Source: Amphiura filiformis
Taxonomy: Eukaryota > Echinodermata > Ophiuroidea > Amphilepidida > Amphiuridae
Reading direction: 5' to 3'
DNA: 64,000 nucleotides
Assembly: GCF_039555335.1 (NCBI RefSeq)
Contig: NC_092647.1
Coordinates: forward strand, 5,594,608 to 5,658,607
Of the stretch, positions 23,891-32,724 are shown in pieces (position 1 is the first letter of the stretch; each line of letters begins with the position of its first letter). Under the pieces are notes generated by a model, which worked only from the letters and a program-made list of their open reading frames with translations, had not been told where the DNA came from and ran no database searches. A program made the translations under genes and the position numbers.

Positions 23891-24343
23891 TCATATAACG
23901 AAAATATTTTTAGACATGACTTCATTTGTCTTGTCCTTAACCTCAGTAAAAAAAAATGGTTTGTTATTATTTTGTGATATGATGTACATGGTGTTAAATG
24001 ACCATGCCCCCTATGCTATAATGAATTATATTAAATTTGCCTGGGATTTTAAAGCCCGGATACATCCTTCTCGTGCATGTGGTCCGCTTGCAAAGGGGCA
24101 GCTTGATCTTGTTATCATGGTTATGAAGACCTGGCTTCATAAAAAAAAACCGATTGACCGGGCGATTAACACTCTAACATTTCTCTCCATTGCAACCTCC
24201 CAGCAAACACAAAAGGTTTTCGACATCATTCGCAAAAGGTTATAAAAAGTTGTTAGAAAACGTTTTAAATGTCGGGTTATTTAAGGGGTATAAAACGTAT
24301 TTCATAACATTAACCTACTGCAAATATTTTAACATAATCTAAT

Positions 24344-25272
24344 TTAAAGGGGCATTTCGTGATCCACAGCCTCATCCCCCCACTTTTCTCAAAAAAAGAT
24401 CTTTATATCACTGGAAACCTCTGGCTACATAATGTTTATGTACAAAATATTTCTTGCAGATTAATTCGTTTAGCAAAGATATCGTGAAATTTGAATTTCG
24501 ATTGCCATTTGGTCTAATACCATTTCGTCTAATTCCCGTTTAGTCTATATTCAATTAGTCTATTACCAAAAAGGCTAATTGCCACTTAGTCTAATAATCA
24601 TGCAGTCTAATGTCCATTTAGTCTAATATTGTTTGGTCTAATAACCGGTATGTCTACTAACCATATAGTCTAATAACCATTTGGTCTAATATTTCTTTAA
24701 TAACCATTTGGTCTAATACCCATTTGGTCTAATAACCGTTAGGTCTAATACTCGTTTGGTCTAATAACCAGTTTATCTAATACCATTTCGTCTATTTATT
24801 AATAAACTAAATGCTTGTAAGACTAATTGGTTTGTAGACCAAAGGAGTATTAGACCAAATGGCTATTAGACCTATTGATTATAGACCAAATGGGTATTAG
24901 ACTAAATGGTTGTTAGACTTAATGGTTTTAGACATATTGGTTATTAGACTAAATGGTTATCGGACCAAATGGTTATTGGACCAAATGGTTAAAGGACCAA
25001 ATGATTAGTGGATGCAGTGGATATAGACTTAATGGGTTTAGACAAAATGGATGTAAACGAAATGGATATTAGACCAAATGGTATTAGACCAAATGGCAAA
25101 TCCCCGAAATTACAACGTATCGTCTATGGAGCAGTGTAATACACATAATCATGCATAACTCGCAAACGCAATATCGGAATCAACTGAAATTTTGGGAATA
25201 TGCTTTTTTCGTGCATATGTACTGAAAAATGTCATAAAAAGAGGATGCTGGGATCACGAAATACTCCTTTAA
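24344..25272 (+). mobile_element. MITE family F, copy 2, split by a palindromic minisatellite
   Basis: Outer ends TTAAAGGGGCATTTCGTGAT and ATCACGAAATACTCCTTTAA are inverted. Both flanks of the central array match the unsplit copy 1 at 11061-11351. The array at 24502-25099 sits where copy 1 is continuous. Confidence 0.8.
24502..25099. repeat. Palindromic minisatellite array, CCATTTGGTCTAATAA units
   Basis: The left half (to about 24800) is a run of roughly 15-20 diverged 16-17-bp units reading CCATTTGGTCTAATAA. After a short AT centre the right half has the same unit in the opposite orientation (TTATTAGACCAAATGG). The extreme ends match as TTGCCATTTGG and CCAAATGGCAA. The whole could fold into one long imperfect hairpin. 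Confidence 0.9.
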
Positions 25273-25532
25273 GTGTTGACTAAACAATTGGCAAAAAATG
25301 TTTGCAAAAAATAGTTTACAATAACATTTTGAAAACATTTTAAAAATATTGTTGTAGTGTGTTTCATACCAAATGTTTAAAAACGTTTTCATGACCTTTA
25401 TATAACCCGACATTTTAATGTTATTTAAACGTTTTTACCAAAACCCAAGATATAACTTGTTTATGCTGGGCTATCACTACCTTTAACATCCACGGCATAT
25501 TTGTTGTTACTTTACCTTTAGATAAATCCACA

Positions 25533-25817
25533 ATGGCAGTAGCCACATTAGCAGCAGCCGCATTCAACAGATCCGAATTTGGAATTACTCAAATCAGTGA
25601 GATTCCATCGGCGCCAGAAGCCAAGTGTATGTATTACCTAGACTCCATATTTACTGTCATTCAAATGAACGACACGCCACTAACACGCCCTCTAGGAGAC
25701 TACGAAAATTACAGGGAAATCCAAGATCGTGAAGAGAAGGTAAAGGAGCTGCATAACATGACTGTGTATTTTACTCAATGCGGATGTACTGCTCAACAAA
25801 TGCATCTTTCTCAATGA
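25533..25817 (+). CDS. Possible exon or gene remnant, unknown
   Basis: A 94-codon open frame starting ATGGCAGTAGCC, Ala-rich then acidic/charged, with no recognised domain. It is preceded by a pyrimidine-rich CTTTAG at 25515-25520 that could act as an acceptor. A hAT MITE lies 11 bp after the stop codon. It could be a host exon fragment or chance; codon composition is less AT-biased than the flanks. Confidence 0.3.
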   Translation: MAVATLAAAAFNRSEFGITQISEIPSAPEAKCMYYLDSIFTVIQMNDTPLTRPLGDYENYREIQDREEKVKELHNMTVYFTQCGCTAQQMHLSQ

Positions 25818-25828
25818 TAAAATGTGCG

Positions 25829-26034
25829 CAGTGGCGGCGCCAGGAATTTTTTTCGGGGGGGCATTAGGGGGGCAAAGTGAATTTCAGGGGGGGGGGGGCA
25901 AAATCAACAAAGTTTGCGCAAAATTACCGTAAAAAGTGGAAATTTTCGGAATTTGTTGGTTTTTTTCTGGGGGCAACAGGGGGCAAGAGTTCTGACTGGG
26001 GGCAACCCCCATGCCCCCCGTGGCGCCGCCACTG
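25829..26034. mobile_element. hAT-type MITE, 206 bp
   Basis: Ends CAGTGGCGGCGCCAGG and GGCGCCGCCACTG are inverted, and a perfect 8-bp duplication AATGTGCG flanks it (25821-25828 and 26035-26042). CAGTGGCG-type ends with 8-bp duplications are diagnostic of the hAT superfamily. The interior is G-rich, with GGGGGCA runs and no coding capacity. Confidence 0.92.
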
Positions 26035-26042
26035 AATGTGCG

Positions 26043-26350
26043 GCGACGCTTGGAATGCCTTTAATGAAATCAAAGATGTCGACTCGTCAGTGATAGTTTC
26101 AAATGATGACATCATTATCGATGGACAACGTCGGATGGTCAAGAAGGTTATGTTCTATAAGTTGTAATGGTTGAATTATAATTATGAATTCCCGATGAAA
26201 GAATTGGAAAAGTACTTGAAATATAAACAAGAGGAAAGGGACAAGGCAGAATCAAGTGTCTGTATTATTCTGTGATAATTGATAAGAATAGCAAAGTTGA
26301 GATAGGATGGTGTTACGCCAATCATCCAGCTACCACCATCATCTCATATG
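26043..26350. other. Non-coding spacer
   Basis: No supported gene; a short frame continuing past the hAT MITE has no domain. Confidence 0.35.
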
Positions 26351-26722
26351 TGCAATAATTATGAGCCCTGGGGGAGGGTAAAAAAAAAAAAAATTTGGCG
26401 AGCCGAAGGGGGGGGCAAGCCGAGAGGGGAGCAAGCGATTGTTAGCCCTCATTCATGGGGCGCCTTTTAATAAAACGCTCTAAAAAGGCTTAGGAAAACG
26501 GTACGGAAACGCTTAAATATGCTCGCAACATGTATGTAAACCATTTAAGGTTTGCAAATTGGGATCCAAAAAAATTGACATGTGCAAGGTGGGGCTAAGA
26601 ATTCTTGGCACGCCGAGAGGGGGTGGGACAAGCGATTTTTGGCGGGCCGAGAGGGGGGTAAGCGATTTTTGGCGAGCCGTTTGGAAATTTTACCCGGGGG
26701 GGGGGGCTCATGATTAGTGCAC
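26351..26722. mobile_element. G-rich MITE, ~370 bp
   Basis: Inverted ends TGCAATAATTATGAGCCC and GGGCTCATGATTAGTGCA. The interior has repeated GGCGAGCCGAGAGGGGGG / AAGCGATT units. Non-coding, superfamily not assigned. Confidence 0.65.
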
Positions 26723-26732
26723 AGCTCCTCAC

Positions 26733-27239
26733 GATATAATACAAATTTTATGACAAATTATTATTTTCACATTTTTGATATATAACAGTCCTCGAGGTAA
26801 ATTTGATAAATATAATGACATATTCTTAAAGTGTATGTAGATGGGAGGAAAAGCCGACGATCAATTGAAACTTTTGACCTTTCATATTGAAGATATGGAT
26901 TTTTCTCTCAATAAGATCAATTGTTTTTGGTGTTTTGCGGAAAAAAATCCATATCTTCAATACGAAAGGTCAAAATTTTCAATTGATCGTCGGCTTTTCA
27001 TCCCACCTACGTACACTTTAAGTATAAATAATCAGATTTATAAAGTTTACTTCGAGTACTGTTTTAAAAATATCAATTTTTAATCATTTGCCATAAAATG
27101 TGTATTACAATGCGAATTTCAAAAAATCAAAATTATTTGATATCAGAAGGACATTCTTCGTATTCAGAATGCAATTCGATATGTCTGATGTGCTCTAATG
27201 TCCCACGATAAATACTGTCCAAACGTTCATACCCCATCC
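26733..27239. mobile_element. Palindromic MITE, partial copy
   Basis: Matches 58598-59232 but lacks the left outer arm. The core is a hairpin: AAGCCGACGATCAATTGAAA ... TTTCAATTGATCGTCGGCTT, with ATCCATATCTTCAATA-type inner arms. The right end reads to CGTTCATACCCC. Confidence 0.8.
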
Positions 27240-28083
27240 CATAATTGTATAACCATAAGTCATAAACTAGACATTCTAGACATTTCAAGAGTATCCTATG
27301 TAAACGCATCAAGAAGCGCAGATTACAAATAAACTGAATTAATAAAATAAAAATCGCCTCTTGAGATTTCTTTCCCATTCCATTTAAGGTTACACAAAGA
27401 GACGTATAAAAAAACGTATAAAAGACGTATAAAGTTGTTCTCTAAAACAGAGTTTTCTCAGTAATCAAATATCGCAGCGAGTGAAATGTTGGTGCATTGG
27501 ATGTAGCTTAACATTTTTGTGTGTGTTATATACAAATTATTAGAATAAATTTGAAAATCCTTCGTTTAAAGCATTTTTACCCACCATGTTCACAAGATTA
27601 AAAACACGTTCCATGAGGTTTTTTTCAAATGTGCGCTCCGTATAAATCCACACCGAGCGATTGTTTTCTTTTTTTCGTATTGTATTACAAATCGATCAAA
27701 GAAATAATGTTGCCATGGGGAAGAACCAAATACAGTACCGATTAAATTTTAAAAGCCCGTTTTGGGGAAAATTTTGGAGAATTTGCTTGAGAAAAAGCTG
27801 GTTTGTGAAATTATCGATATCTTGATTACGAGACGTTAATTTAGACATCTGAATACCTACATTATTTCTCAACATTCTGCCAATTGCTATTCCATTTGAT
27901 TTTCACTCCAAATTGAAGCTAGTTTTGCAAAAACGAGGTTTTCCTCCATCAGTTCGTTCAAAATTTCAGCGCCGACATGCGTGTTTATTCTAAGAGCCAT
28001 AATGCGGACGCGATTGTAATCATGTAAATTATTGCATCCAATTATAGTTATCATCCGCTTTGAGAACAGTCAATTGCGTAAGC

Positions 28084-28164
28084 TGATCCATGGCCGAGTG
28101 GATAGAGCGTTGGACTGGGAATCTAGTATGAACTATTTTTGTGGGTTCGAGTCTCCGTGTGGCT
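28084..28164 (+). other. tRNA-like pol III unit inside copy B
   Basis: TGGCCGAGTGG (28091-28101) and GGGTTCGAGTCTC (28143-28155) as A and B boxes, nearly identical to copy A. A pyrimidine tract with T runs follows. Confidence 0.6.
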
Positions 28165-28332
28165 GAATTTTCTTTCTTTTTTCTCTTTTCTCATTTTTAC
28201 TTCCTTTCTTTCCTCTTTTCTTTCTCCCTTTCTTTTTCATTTTTTTTTTTCATTTCTTTCTTTCTTACTCGTTCATTTTCTTTCTCTCTCTTTCTTTCTC
28301 TTTTTCACTATTTCTTTATTCTTTCTTGCTCC

Positions 28333-28750
28333 AGTAGTAAGTGTGGGCTTTTTTGTACGCTAGGTCAAAGGTCACGATGACGTCACTTCCGGGTCAAAGG
28401 TCAACCGAGGTCAAAGGTCATCACGTGTCAAAGGTCACGATGACGTCACTTCCGGGTCAAAGGTCAGCCGGGGTCAAAGGTCATGGGTCAAAGGTCACGA
28501 TGACGTCACTTCCGTGTCAAAGGTCATCACTGGTCAAAGGTCGATTTGAATATTCATGAGCTGTGCGTGGCTAATTAGCATAAATGAATATTCATGAGAT
28601 GGGCGTGGCTAATTAGCATATATGAATATTCATGAGATGCTAATTAGCATATATGAATATTCACGGGATGGGCGTGGATAATTAGCATAAATGAATATTC
28701 ATGAGATGGGCATGGCGAAACGTAGCGTCATGAATATGATAGATATGATG
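28333..28750 (+). repeat. Polinton left terminal inverted repeat
   Basis: Outer part: three units of 60-63 bp, each with TGACGTCA (28378, 28441 and 28501), ACTTCCGG-type sequence and GGGTCAAAGGTCA. Inner part: about four 35-40-bp units with TGAATATTCATGA, GGGCGTGGC and GCTAATTAGCAT. It ends near the AATATGATAGATATGATGAA stretch shared with the right end. An AT-rich A(T)AAATGAATT-type array continues inward to about 28880. Confidence 0.9.
28378..28540 (+). promoter_or_regulatory. CRE / ETS-like / DR1-like site cluster in the left end
   Basis: TGACGTCA is a perfect CRE palindrome; the adjoining ACTTCCGG contains an ETS core; GGGTCAAAGGTCA is two nuclear-receptor half-sites with one spacer base (DR1); CACGTG (28422-28427) is an E-box. 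The same module occurs at the right end. Binding is inferred from consensus only. Confidence 0.5.
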
Positions 28751-29060
28751 AAAGAGTCGCTTTTATTTTATTTCATTTAAATTTCAATGCAATTTATTTC
28801 AGTTTAATTTATTTCATATGAATTGATTCATTTCATTCGAATTTATTGATATCAATTCGTTTTAATTTATTTCAAAACGATGTGTATATGTGTTAAAAAA
28901 TTTAAAAGAACGTCGCATGCCGTCATGATCGAACTAATTCTAGAGTGACGATGCATATGGGGTGTGAATGTTTCTAAAATGTTCTTTTCGCGTTTTTAAA
29001 ATATTTTTAGTCGGTGTGGTGAAGAACGTATCACGGGTGAATATTAACGAGACGCGACGA
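28750..29060. other. Polinton subterminal AT-rich region and upstream leader
   Basis: Diverged TTCATTT/AATTTATT units, then the upstream region of the PC4-like gene. No open frame. Confidence 0.5.
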
Positions 29061-29077
29061 AATACGTGAAAGGAGTG

Positions 29078-29086
29078 TATAAATAG
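29078..29086 (+). promoter_or_regulatory. TATA box of the plus-strand PC4-like gene
   Basis: TATAAATAG about 108 bp before the start codon, in a GC-richer context. It would give a transcript start near 29110. Confidence 0.55.
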
Positions 29087-29193
29087 GAGCGATCGAGTCT
29101 CGTTAACATCACTTTTCCTGAGATTTCAAGAGGATCGGATCGCAAGCCACGCATGATTACGGAGATCAGAGTAACGACTATCAACTGACTAAA

Positions 29194-29589
29194 ATGACTT
29201 CGGAATGGGAAGAGCAGAGTGCGTTAGGAAAAGATATTAAAGCGTGGCGTAAACGTGAAAAAGCATCGCCGTATAAGAAACCTCACCCCATGGAACAGCG
29301 CCCGATGAGACCAACTGTATTATCCGACGAGATATTGAGGGTTCCCATTTCGGACAGCGATCGTTTCGTCGTCGTGCAATCTTTTAAAGGTAAAGTGTAC
29401 GTGAACATCCGCGATTACTCCAGAGACCCCGTTACCCAAGAATGGACGGCCGGATTTCGACGAAAAGGGATAAATCTGACCCTGGATCAGTGGATGGCTT
29501 TGAAAGATGCCTCGCCCCAGATTGACGATGCCATACGGGCAATGGAGGATAAAGAAGGAGTTAATAATGAATTAGAAACGATTCTTTAA
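29194..29589 (+). CDS. PC4/SUB1-like single-strand DNA-binding protein
   Basis: 131 residues. Residues ~45-125 align well with the PC4 (SUB1) C-terminal domain: FVVVQSFKGKVYVNIRDY, then FRRKGINLTLDQWMALKD and IDDAIRAM; human PC4 reads FKGKVLIDIREY, GRKGISL..EQW..LK and IDDAVRKL. In PC4 this fold binds single-stranded DNA and acts in transcription and repair. The N-terminal 45 residues are basic and disordered. It is the only plus-strand gene of the Polinton, next to the left terminal repeat, with its own TATA box and a tail ending before 29600. A role in replication or late transcription of the element is inference; capture from a host gene is likely. Confidence 0.88.
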   Translation: MTSEWEEQSALGKDIKAWRKREKASPYKKPHPMEQRPMRPTVLSDEILRVPISDSDRFVVVQSFKGKVYVNIRDYSRDPVTQEWTAGFRRKGINLTLDQWMALKDASPQIDDAIRAMEDKEGVNNELETIL

Positions 29590-29679
29590 TAAAAAAATTT
29601 GAAAAATCAACACGGTTTTGTCTTCTTTGTTGTTTATTAACTAACTACAATGATTACACGCATGCATTTTAACTGAATT

Positions 29680-30198
29680 CTACTTTTTAAAAGGTCGCAC
29701 AATTTGATTTACGATATAATCCCCGTCGAGTACATGTTGATTATCGTCGTACTGTAAATTCACAAACTCGTTGACCAGAACGTCGTTGATGTCCGCGTCT
29801 TTATGGAACATGCGGGTAATTTCGCGCATATCGTATCCGCGACATCGATGATACAGGTAAAAGAGGCAGAATTGTCCGCATACGGTACTGAAATCTCCTG
29901 CAATCTTTTATCGTTGTAAGAATAATTTTTGACATTGTTTTTTAGAAAATCCTCAAATTCCGCGGCTAACGATGGGGGAGAATTACCGTAAGAGTCGAAA
30001 AAGTCCCCGTAATCTTCGTTTTGGAGGTAAAACGCCACCCAATGGCTACCCTCTTCTCGGCTACTGTCCGTATTGACGATGAAGGAGACGGGAAATATTT
30101 CGATGCGGTCGGGTAGTTTATCCTGGGTAGGACCCTCCGAAAGTTCGACGAACGACGTCGTCCGATTCGACGTTGCGAAGCAGCTCTACCGTATCCAT
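29680..30198 (-). pseudogene. Adenain-like cysteine protease of the Polinton (broken)
   Basis: Follows the capsid gene by 2 bp. The segment shows HWVAFYLQNEDYGDFFDSYG-like text (catalytic His and Asp region of adenovirus-type maturation proteases) and a later CGQFC...YL block (catalytic Cys). Total span is about 170 codons, near the usual size. In Polintons this enzyme is thought to process capsid-associated proteins. This copy looks broken in about two places, so it is treated as a fossil. Confidence 0.75.
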
Positions 30199-30200
30199 CC

Positions 30201-31553
30201 TTAACGTTCAAAGTCGGCGATGACGTGTCTCGATTTGTTAATTTCCACCATAGAATCCCACTCGGCGTACACGATAAGATTGACGGTGTTGGGCAGCGGG
30301 TTCTGAAATTGTAACTCTAGACGAATCGAACCGGTCTGTATAGGGTTCAAATGAGCTCCGTCGGAACCGTCGGGCGAAAGGTCGAAGGCGAACAAACTGT
30401 ATCCGTCGGCAAACTCTTCACGATCGATAGGTACTCCGTGGTCCTTGTGCAGGATGTTAGTACCCTGAAACAAGGTCTGGTACGCCATGATGTGATCCTT
30501 GGCGTTGGGAGTGTCGAAACGAAGTCTGAGAGGTTTCCAAGGGATCGTCTCGCCGTTGCAGTGCAATGCAGCGTAATTGAGGTCGAAATGTTTAAAGTGG
30601 TACGGGTTCTGGGGGTACGTTCCGTTGTAGGCGGTGTTATCGACCATACCGAAGACGATACTTCTCGGCAATTGTCCCGTAAAAAGGCTTTCTCTGACGA
30701 AAGACAAGTTCCCCTGAGGTATGGAAAAACTTTTGACATCTACCCTCCGTATAGGATACTTGGCGGTGACTCCTCGCTCCAACTCTTTGGCGTGCTGCAT
30801 CGTCAGGGTAGGATTAAGTTTGGCGGATCGAACCAGCAAGGTGGCGTCCATAATCTGAACCTTGTATTCGGGCTGGGCATCCAAGTCGTCGTCATTGGCG
30901 CGCAGGAGACAGAATGCGTTCTTACTTCGGTGAAGTTTGAGTTTGAGTTCCACGCCGTTGAGCAGAAATTTTTCCTGACAGAAGATGTCGGCGTGCAGCA
31001 TTCCGACCATGTCCACCACTCGACTTTGTTGAGTAAATTGGTATCGTTTCTTCAAACCCAAGTTGGCTTGATTATCGGCGGCGGTTGGATTTGCGACGTC
31101 CATACGACCAGAGGTGTCCTTGTAGAAGAGCGAGCTGGTCAGTTGAGATTTCATCGCGTCCGAACCGTACGTCAACAGCGTCTCGATCATGGCGCGGTAA
31201 GGGTACGTGTTGGAAGCGACGCTCACCATCCTATCGTTCAAGTAGACGTCCACTTGATTAAACAAAGAGTGGAGAAAAAGGTTGGCGGGTCCGCACAGGG
31301 CATTGGCGGGTAGGTTGGTTCCATCGGGATTGACGATTTTCACTCGCAAGTACAGTTGAGTATGGAAGAGATCCAAATAGTTGTCCGGGGATCCGGGTAC
31401 CGTAAATTCCAGGGGCCCGTCGCCGGTCACGGAATTGAGGGGTTTAAATTCCACAAACTGACTACTCAAGATATCCGTCTGCGTGGGAAGCACGCTGAAG
31501 AGGTCCGTTTCGGACTTGGAACAAGGGCAAGAGTGATGATTAGCGACTGACAT
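30201..31553 (-). CDS. Polinton major capsid protein (double jelly-roll)
   Basis: 450 residues starting MSVANHHSCPCSKSETDLFS. Characteristic blocks are IEFTVPGS-like LEFTVPGSPDNYLDL, YLRVKIV, GPANLFLHSLFNQVDVYLND and YPYRAMIETLL, matching the N-terminal jelly roll of Polinton/adintovirus capsid proteins; the second half (RVDVKSFSIPQG, LYVFDL-like YSLFAFDLSPDG, IRLELQF) fits the second jelly roll. The start lies 5 bp after the stop of the gene upstream. The frame is open throughout. Part of a fossil element. Confidence 0.9.
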   Translation of the reverse strand: MSVANHHSCPCSKSETDLFSVLPTQTDILSSQFVEFKPLNSVTGDGPLEFTVPGSPDNYLDLFHTQLYLRVKIVNPDGTNLPANALCGPANLFLHSLFNQVDVYLNDRMVSVASNTYPYRAMIETLLTYGSDAMKSQLTSSLFYKDTSGRMDVANPTAADNQANLGLKKRYQFTQQSRVVDMVGMLHADIFCQEKFLLNGVELKLKLHRSKNAFCLLRANDDDLDAQPEYKVQIMDATLLVRSAKLNPTLTMQHAKELERGVTAKYPIRRVDVKSFSIPQGNLSFVRESLFTGQLPRSIVFGMVDNTAYNGTYPQNPYHFKHFDLNYAALHCNGETIPWKPLRLRFDTPNAKDHIMAYQTLFQGTNILHKDHGVPIDREEFADGYSLFAFDLSPDGSDGAHLNPIQTGSIRLELQFQNPLPNTVNLIVYAEWDSMVEINKSRHVIADFER

Positions 31554-31558
31554 GTTGA

Positions 31559-31945
31559 TTAACGGTCGAAGATATCCGGAGTTCTTTTAGATCTTTTCGC
31601 GGTCCCGCCTCGCGAGGAAATTACCGATTTTCCGTTCCGCTTGCGTTTTGTACCTTTTTGTCTCGGTGGCTTCTTCCTGGCGATGTTCTTCACCGTTTCT
31701 AGACCTCGACGACGAGCCGCTTTTTTTAAATTCTGTCCTCTCAATACGTCTTGACCGATGTTCACGCTAGTACGTAGGGCTTCTTTTCCCAACGCTTTGG
31801 CCCCGCTCTTCAGAAAAGGAATGGCCGTGCGGAACATACCGGAAAGGATGCTTCCTAATCCGTATCCTCTTTGCATCCTGGAGCCCCTAAACACCGGAAT
31901 TTCGCTCCCTCCCCGAACGTAACCACCGTACTGTCTGCCCACCAT
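31559..31945 (-). CDS. Small basic Polinton virion-type protein
   Basis: About 128 residues from the ATG at 31945, two bases after the stop codon of the minor capsid gene; a longer frame upstream only overlaps that gene and is not used. The N-terminal half has GYGLGSILSGMFRTAIPFLK and an amphipathic Gly/Ala helix region; the C-terminal half is very basic (KKPPRQKGTKRKRNG). Similar small proteins sit between the two capsid genes in other Polintons and recall adenovirus pVI/core proteins. The GYGLG-type text could be a maturation-protease site; this is inference. Confidence 0.7.
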   Translation of the reverse strand: MVGRQYGGYVRGGSEIPVFRGSRMQRGYGLGSILSGMFRTAIPFLKSGAKALGKEALRTSVNIGQDVLRGQNLKKAARRRGLETVKNIARKKPPRQKGTKRKRNGKSVISSRGGTAKRSKRTPDIFDR

Positions 31946-31946
31946 G

Positions 31947-32705
31947 TTACCTTTTAAAGTATTTGGTCTTGACGGGTCTGAAACAAAGTTTGGCGACGAT
32001 CTTCCCGCGTTGAAACCGGATCTTCTCACCTGTATCTCGTCTGACGCGTACGGTAATAGTATCGAAATGCGGGGATTGGTAGGTTCGTGTGACGACGTCT
32101 CCGGAACCTTTTTTATCCATGTGAACGATGCGTAGAAGAGGCGCGAACGCGTCGCCAATGATCTGGTCTTCGATGATGTCTGTGTATAGGTAGAGGGAGT
32201 ACATACCGGCGTTTAAATCGATCGGTAGATTTGCCTCGTGAGTACGTAGGAGACGAAATGACAGTAAACCGTGACCCTTTTCCACGAATCCTAGCATGGA
32301 CGCGAGTTCCGGGTGAAACTGTATGAAGGCGTTGTTTTTGAGTTTGACGCTGACTTTTTGAGTGTTCTTGTCCAAAACCAGTTTAATGTTGGATTTTCCG
32401 AGCGAATTTAAAAGTTCGTGCACTGCTAAGGACAACTCTTCCAGATCGTTGTAATAACCCGGCGGCACCCGTATCGTATCGGAGTTTAATTCCGACCCAT
32501 CCCCGCTGTAGAAGATTTCGTTGAAAGGTTCCGTGATGTTGTAGTAGGAAAGGGGGAAGCTGATTTCCGTCAAAGCTACTTCCCATTCGCCGGATAGATC
32601 GATGGGTTTGAATAGTTTGGTGGTAAAATCGCTGAGAGTGTTGGAGGGGTAATAGTCGAAGCTGCTGTTACTCGGCAATGTGACGTAAAACTCGTCGACC
32701 GCCAT
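31947..32705 (-). CDS. Polinton minor capsid protein (penton-like)
   Basis: About 252 residues from the ATG at 32705 (MAVDEFYVTLPSNSSF); an upstream in-frame extension would need a TTG start. YYPSNTLSDFTTKL, WEVALTEISFP and VPPGYYND are conserved in Polinton single jelly-roll minor capsid proteins, and ITVRVRRDTGEKIRF lies near the C-terminus. Tail-to-head with the integrase upstream and the small basic protein downstream. The frame is open. Confidence 0.88.
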   Translation of the reverse strand: MAVDEFYVTLPSNSSFDYYPSNTLSDFTTKLFKPIDLSGEWEVALTEISFPLSYYNITEPFNEIFYSGDGSELNSDTIRVPPGYYNDLEELSLAVHELLNSLGKSNIKLVLDKNTQKVSVKLKNNAFIQFHPELASMLGFVEKGHGLLSFRLLRTHEANLPIDLNAGMYSLYLYTDIIEDQIIGDAFAPLLRIVHMDKKGSGDVVTRTYQSPHFDTITVRVRRDTGEKIRFQRGKIVAKLCFRPVKTKYFKR

Positions 32706-32724
32706 GTTCTCGTGTTGAAATGTA

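Larger units (their letters stand above)
24199..25470. mobile_element. MITE with CCCAGCA ends, carrying a nested MITE
   Basis: Ends CCCAGCAAACACAAAA and TTGTTTATGCTGGG. The subterminal arms are inverted copies, sharing AAATGTCGGGTTAT versus ATAACCCGACATTTT and several AAAACGTTTT-type blocks. It was split by family F (24344-25272). Non-coding. Confidence 0.75.

Noticed and set aside
23805-24245. 146-codon open frame as a host gene
   Set aside because: It starts in Penelope-like remnant sequence and runs into a MITE; no domain and mixed composition.
24502-25099. CRISPR array
   Set aside because: Units are short, diverged, without unique spacers, and reverse orientation midway; eukaryotic context.
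30351-31313. Plus-strand open frame of 320 codons
   Set aside because: Antisense to the major capsid gene; no domain resemblance.
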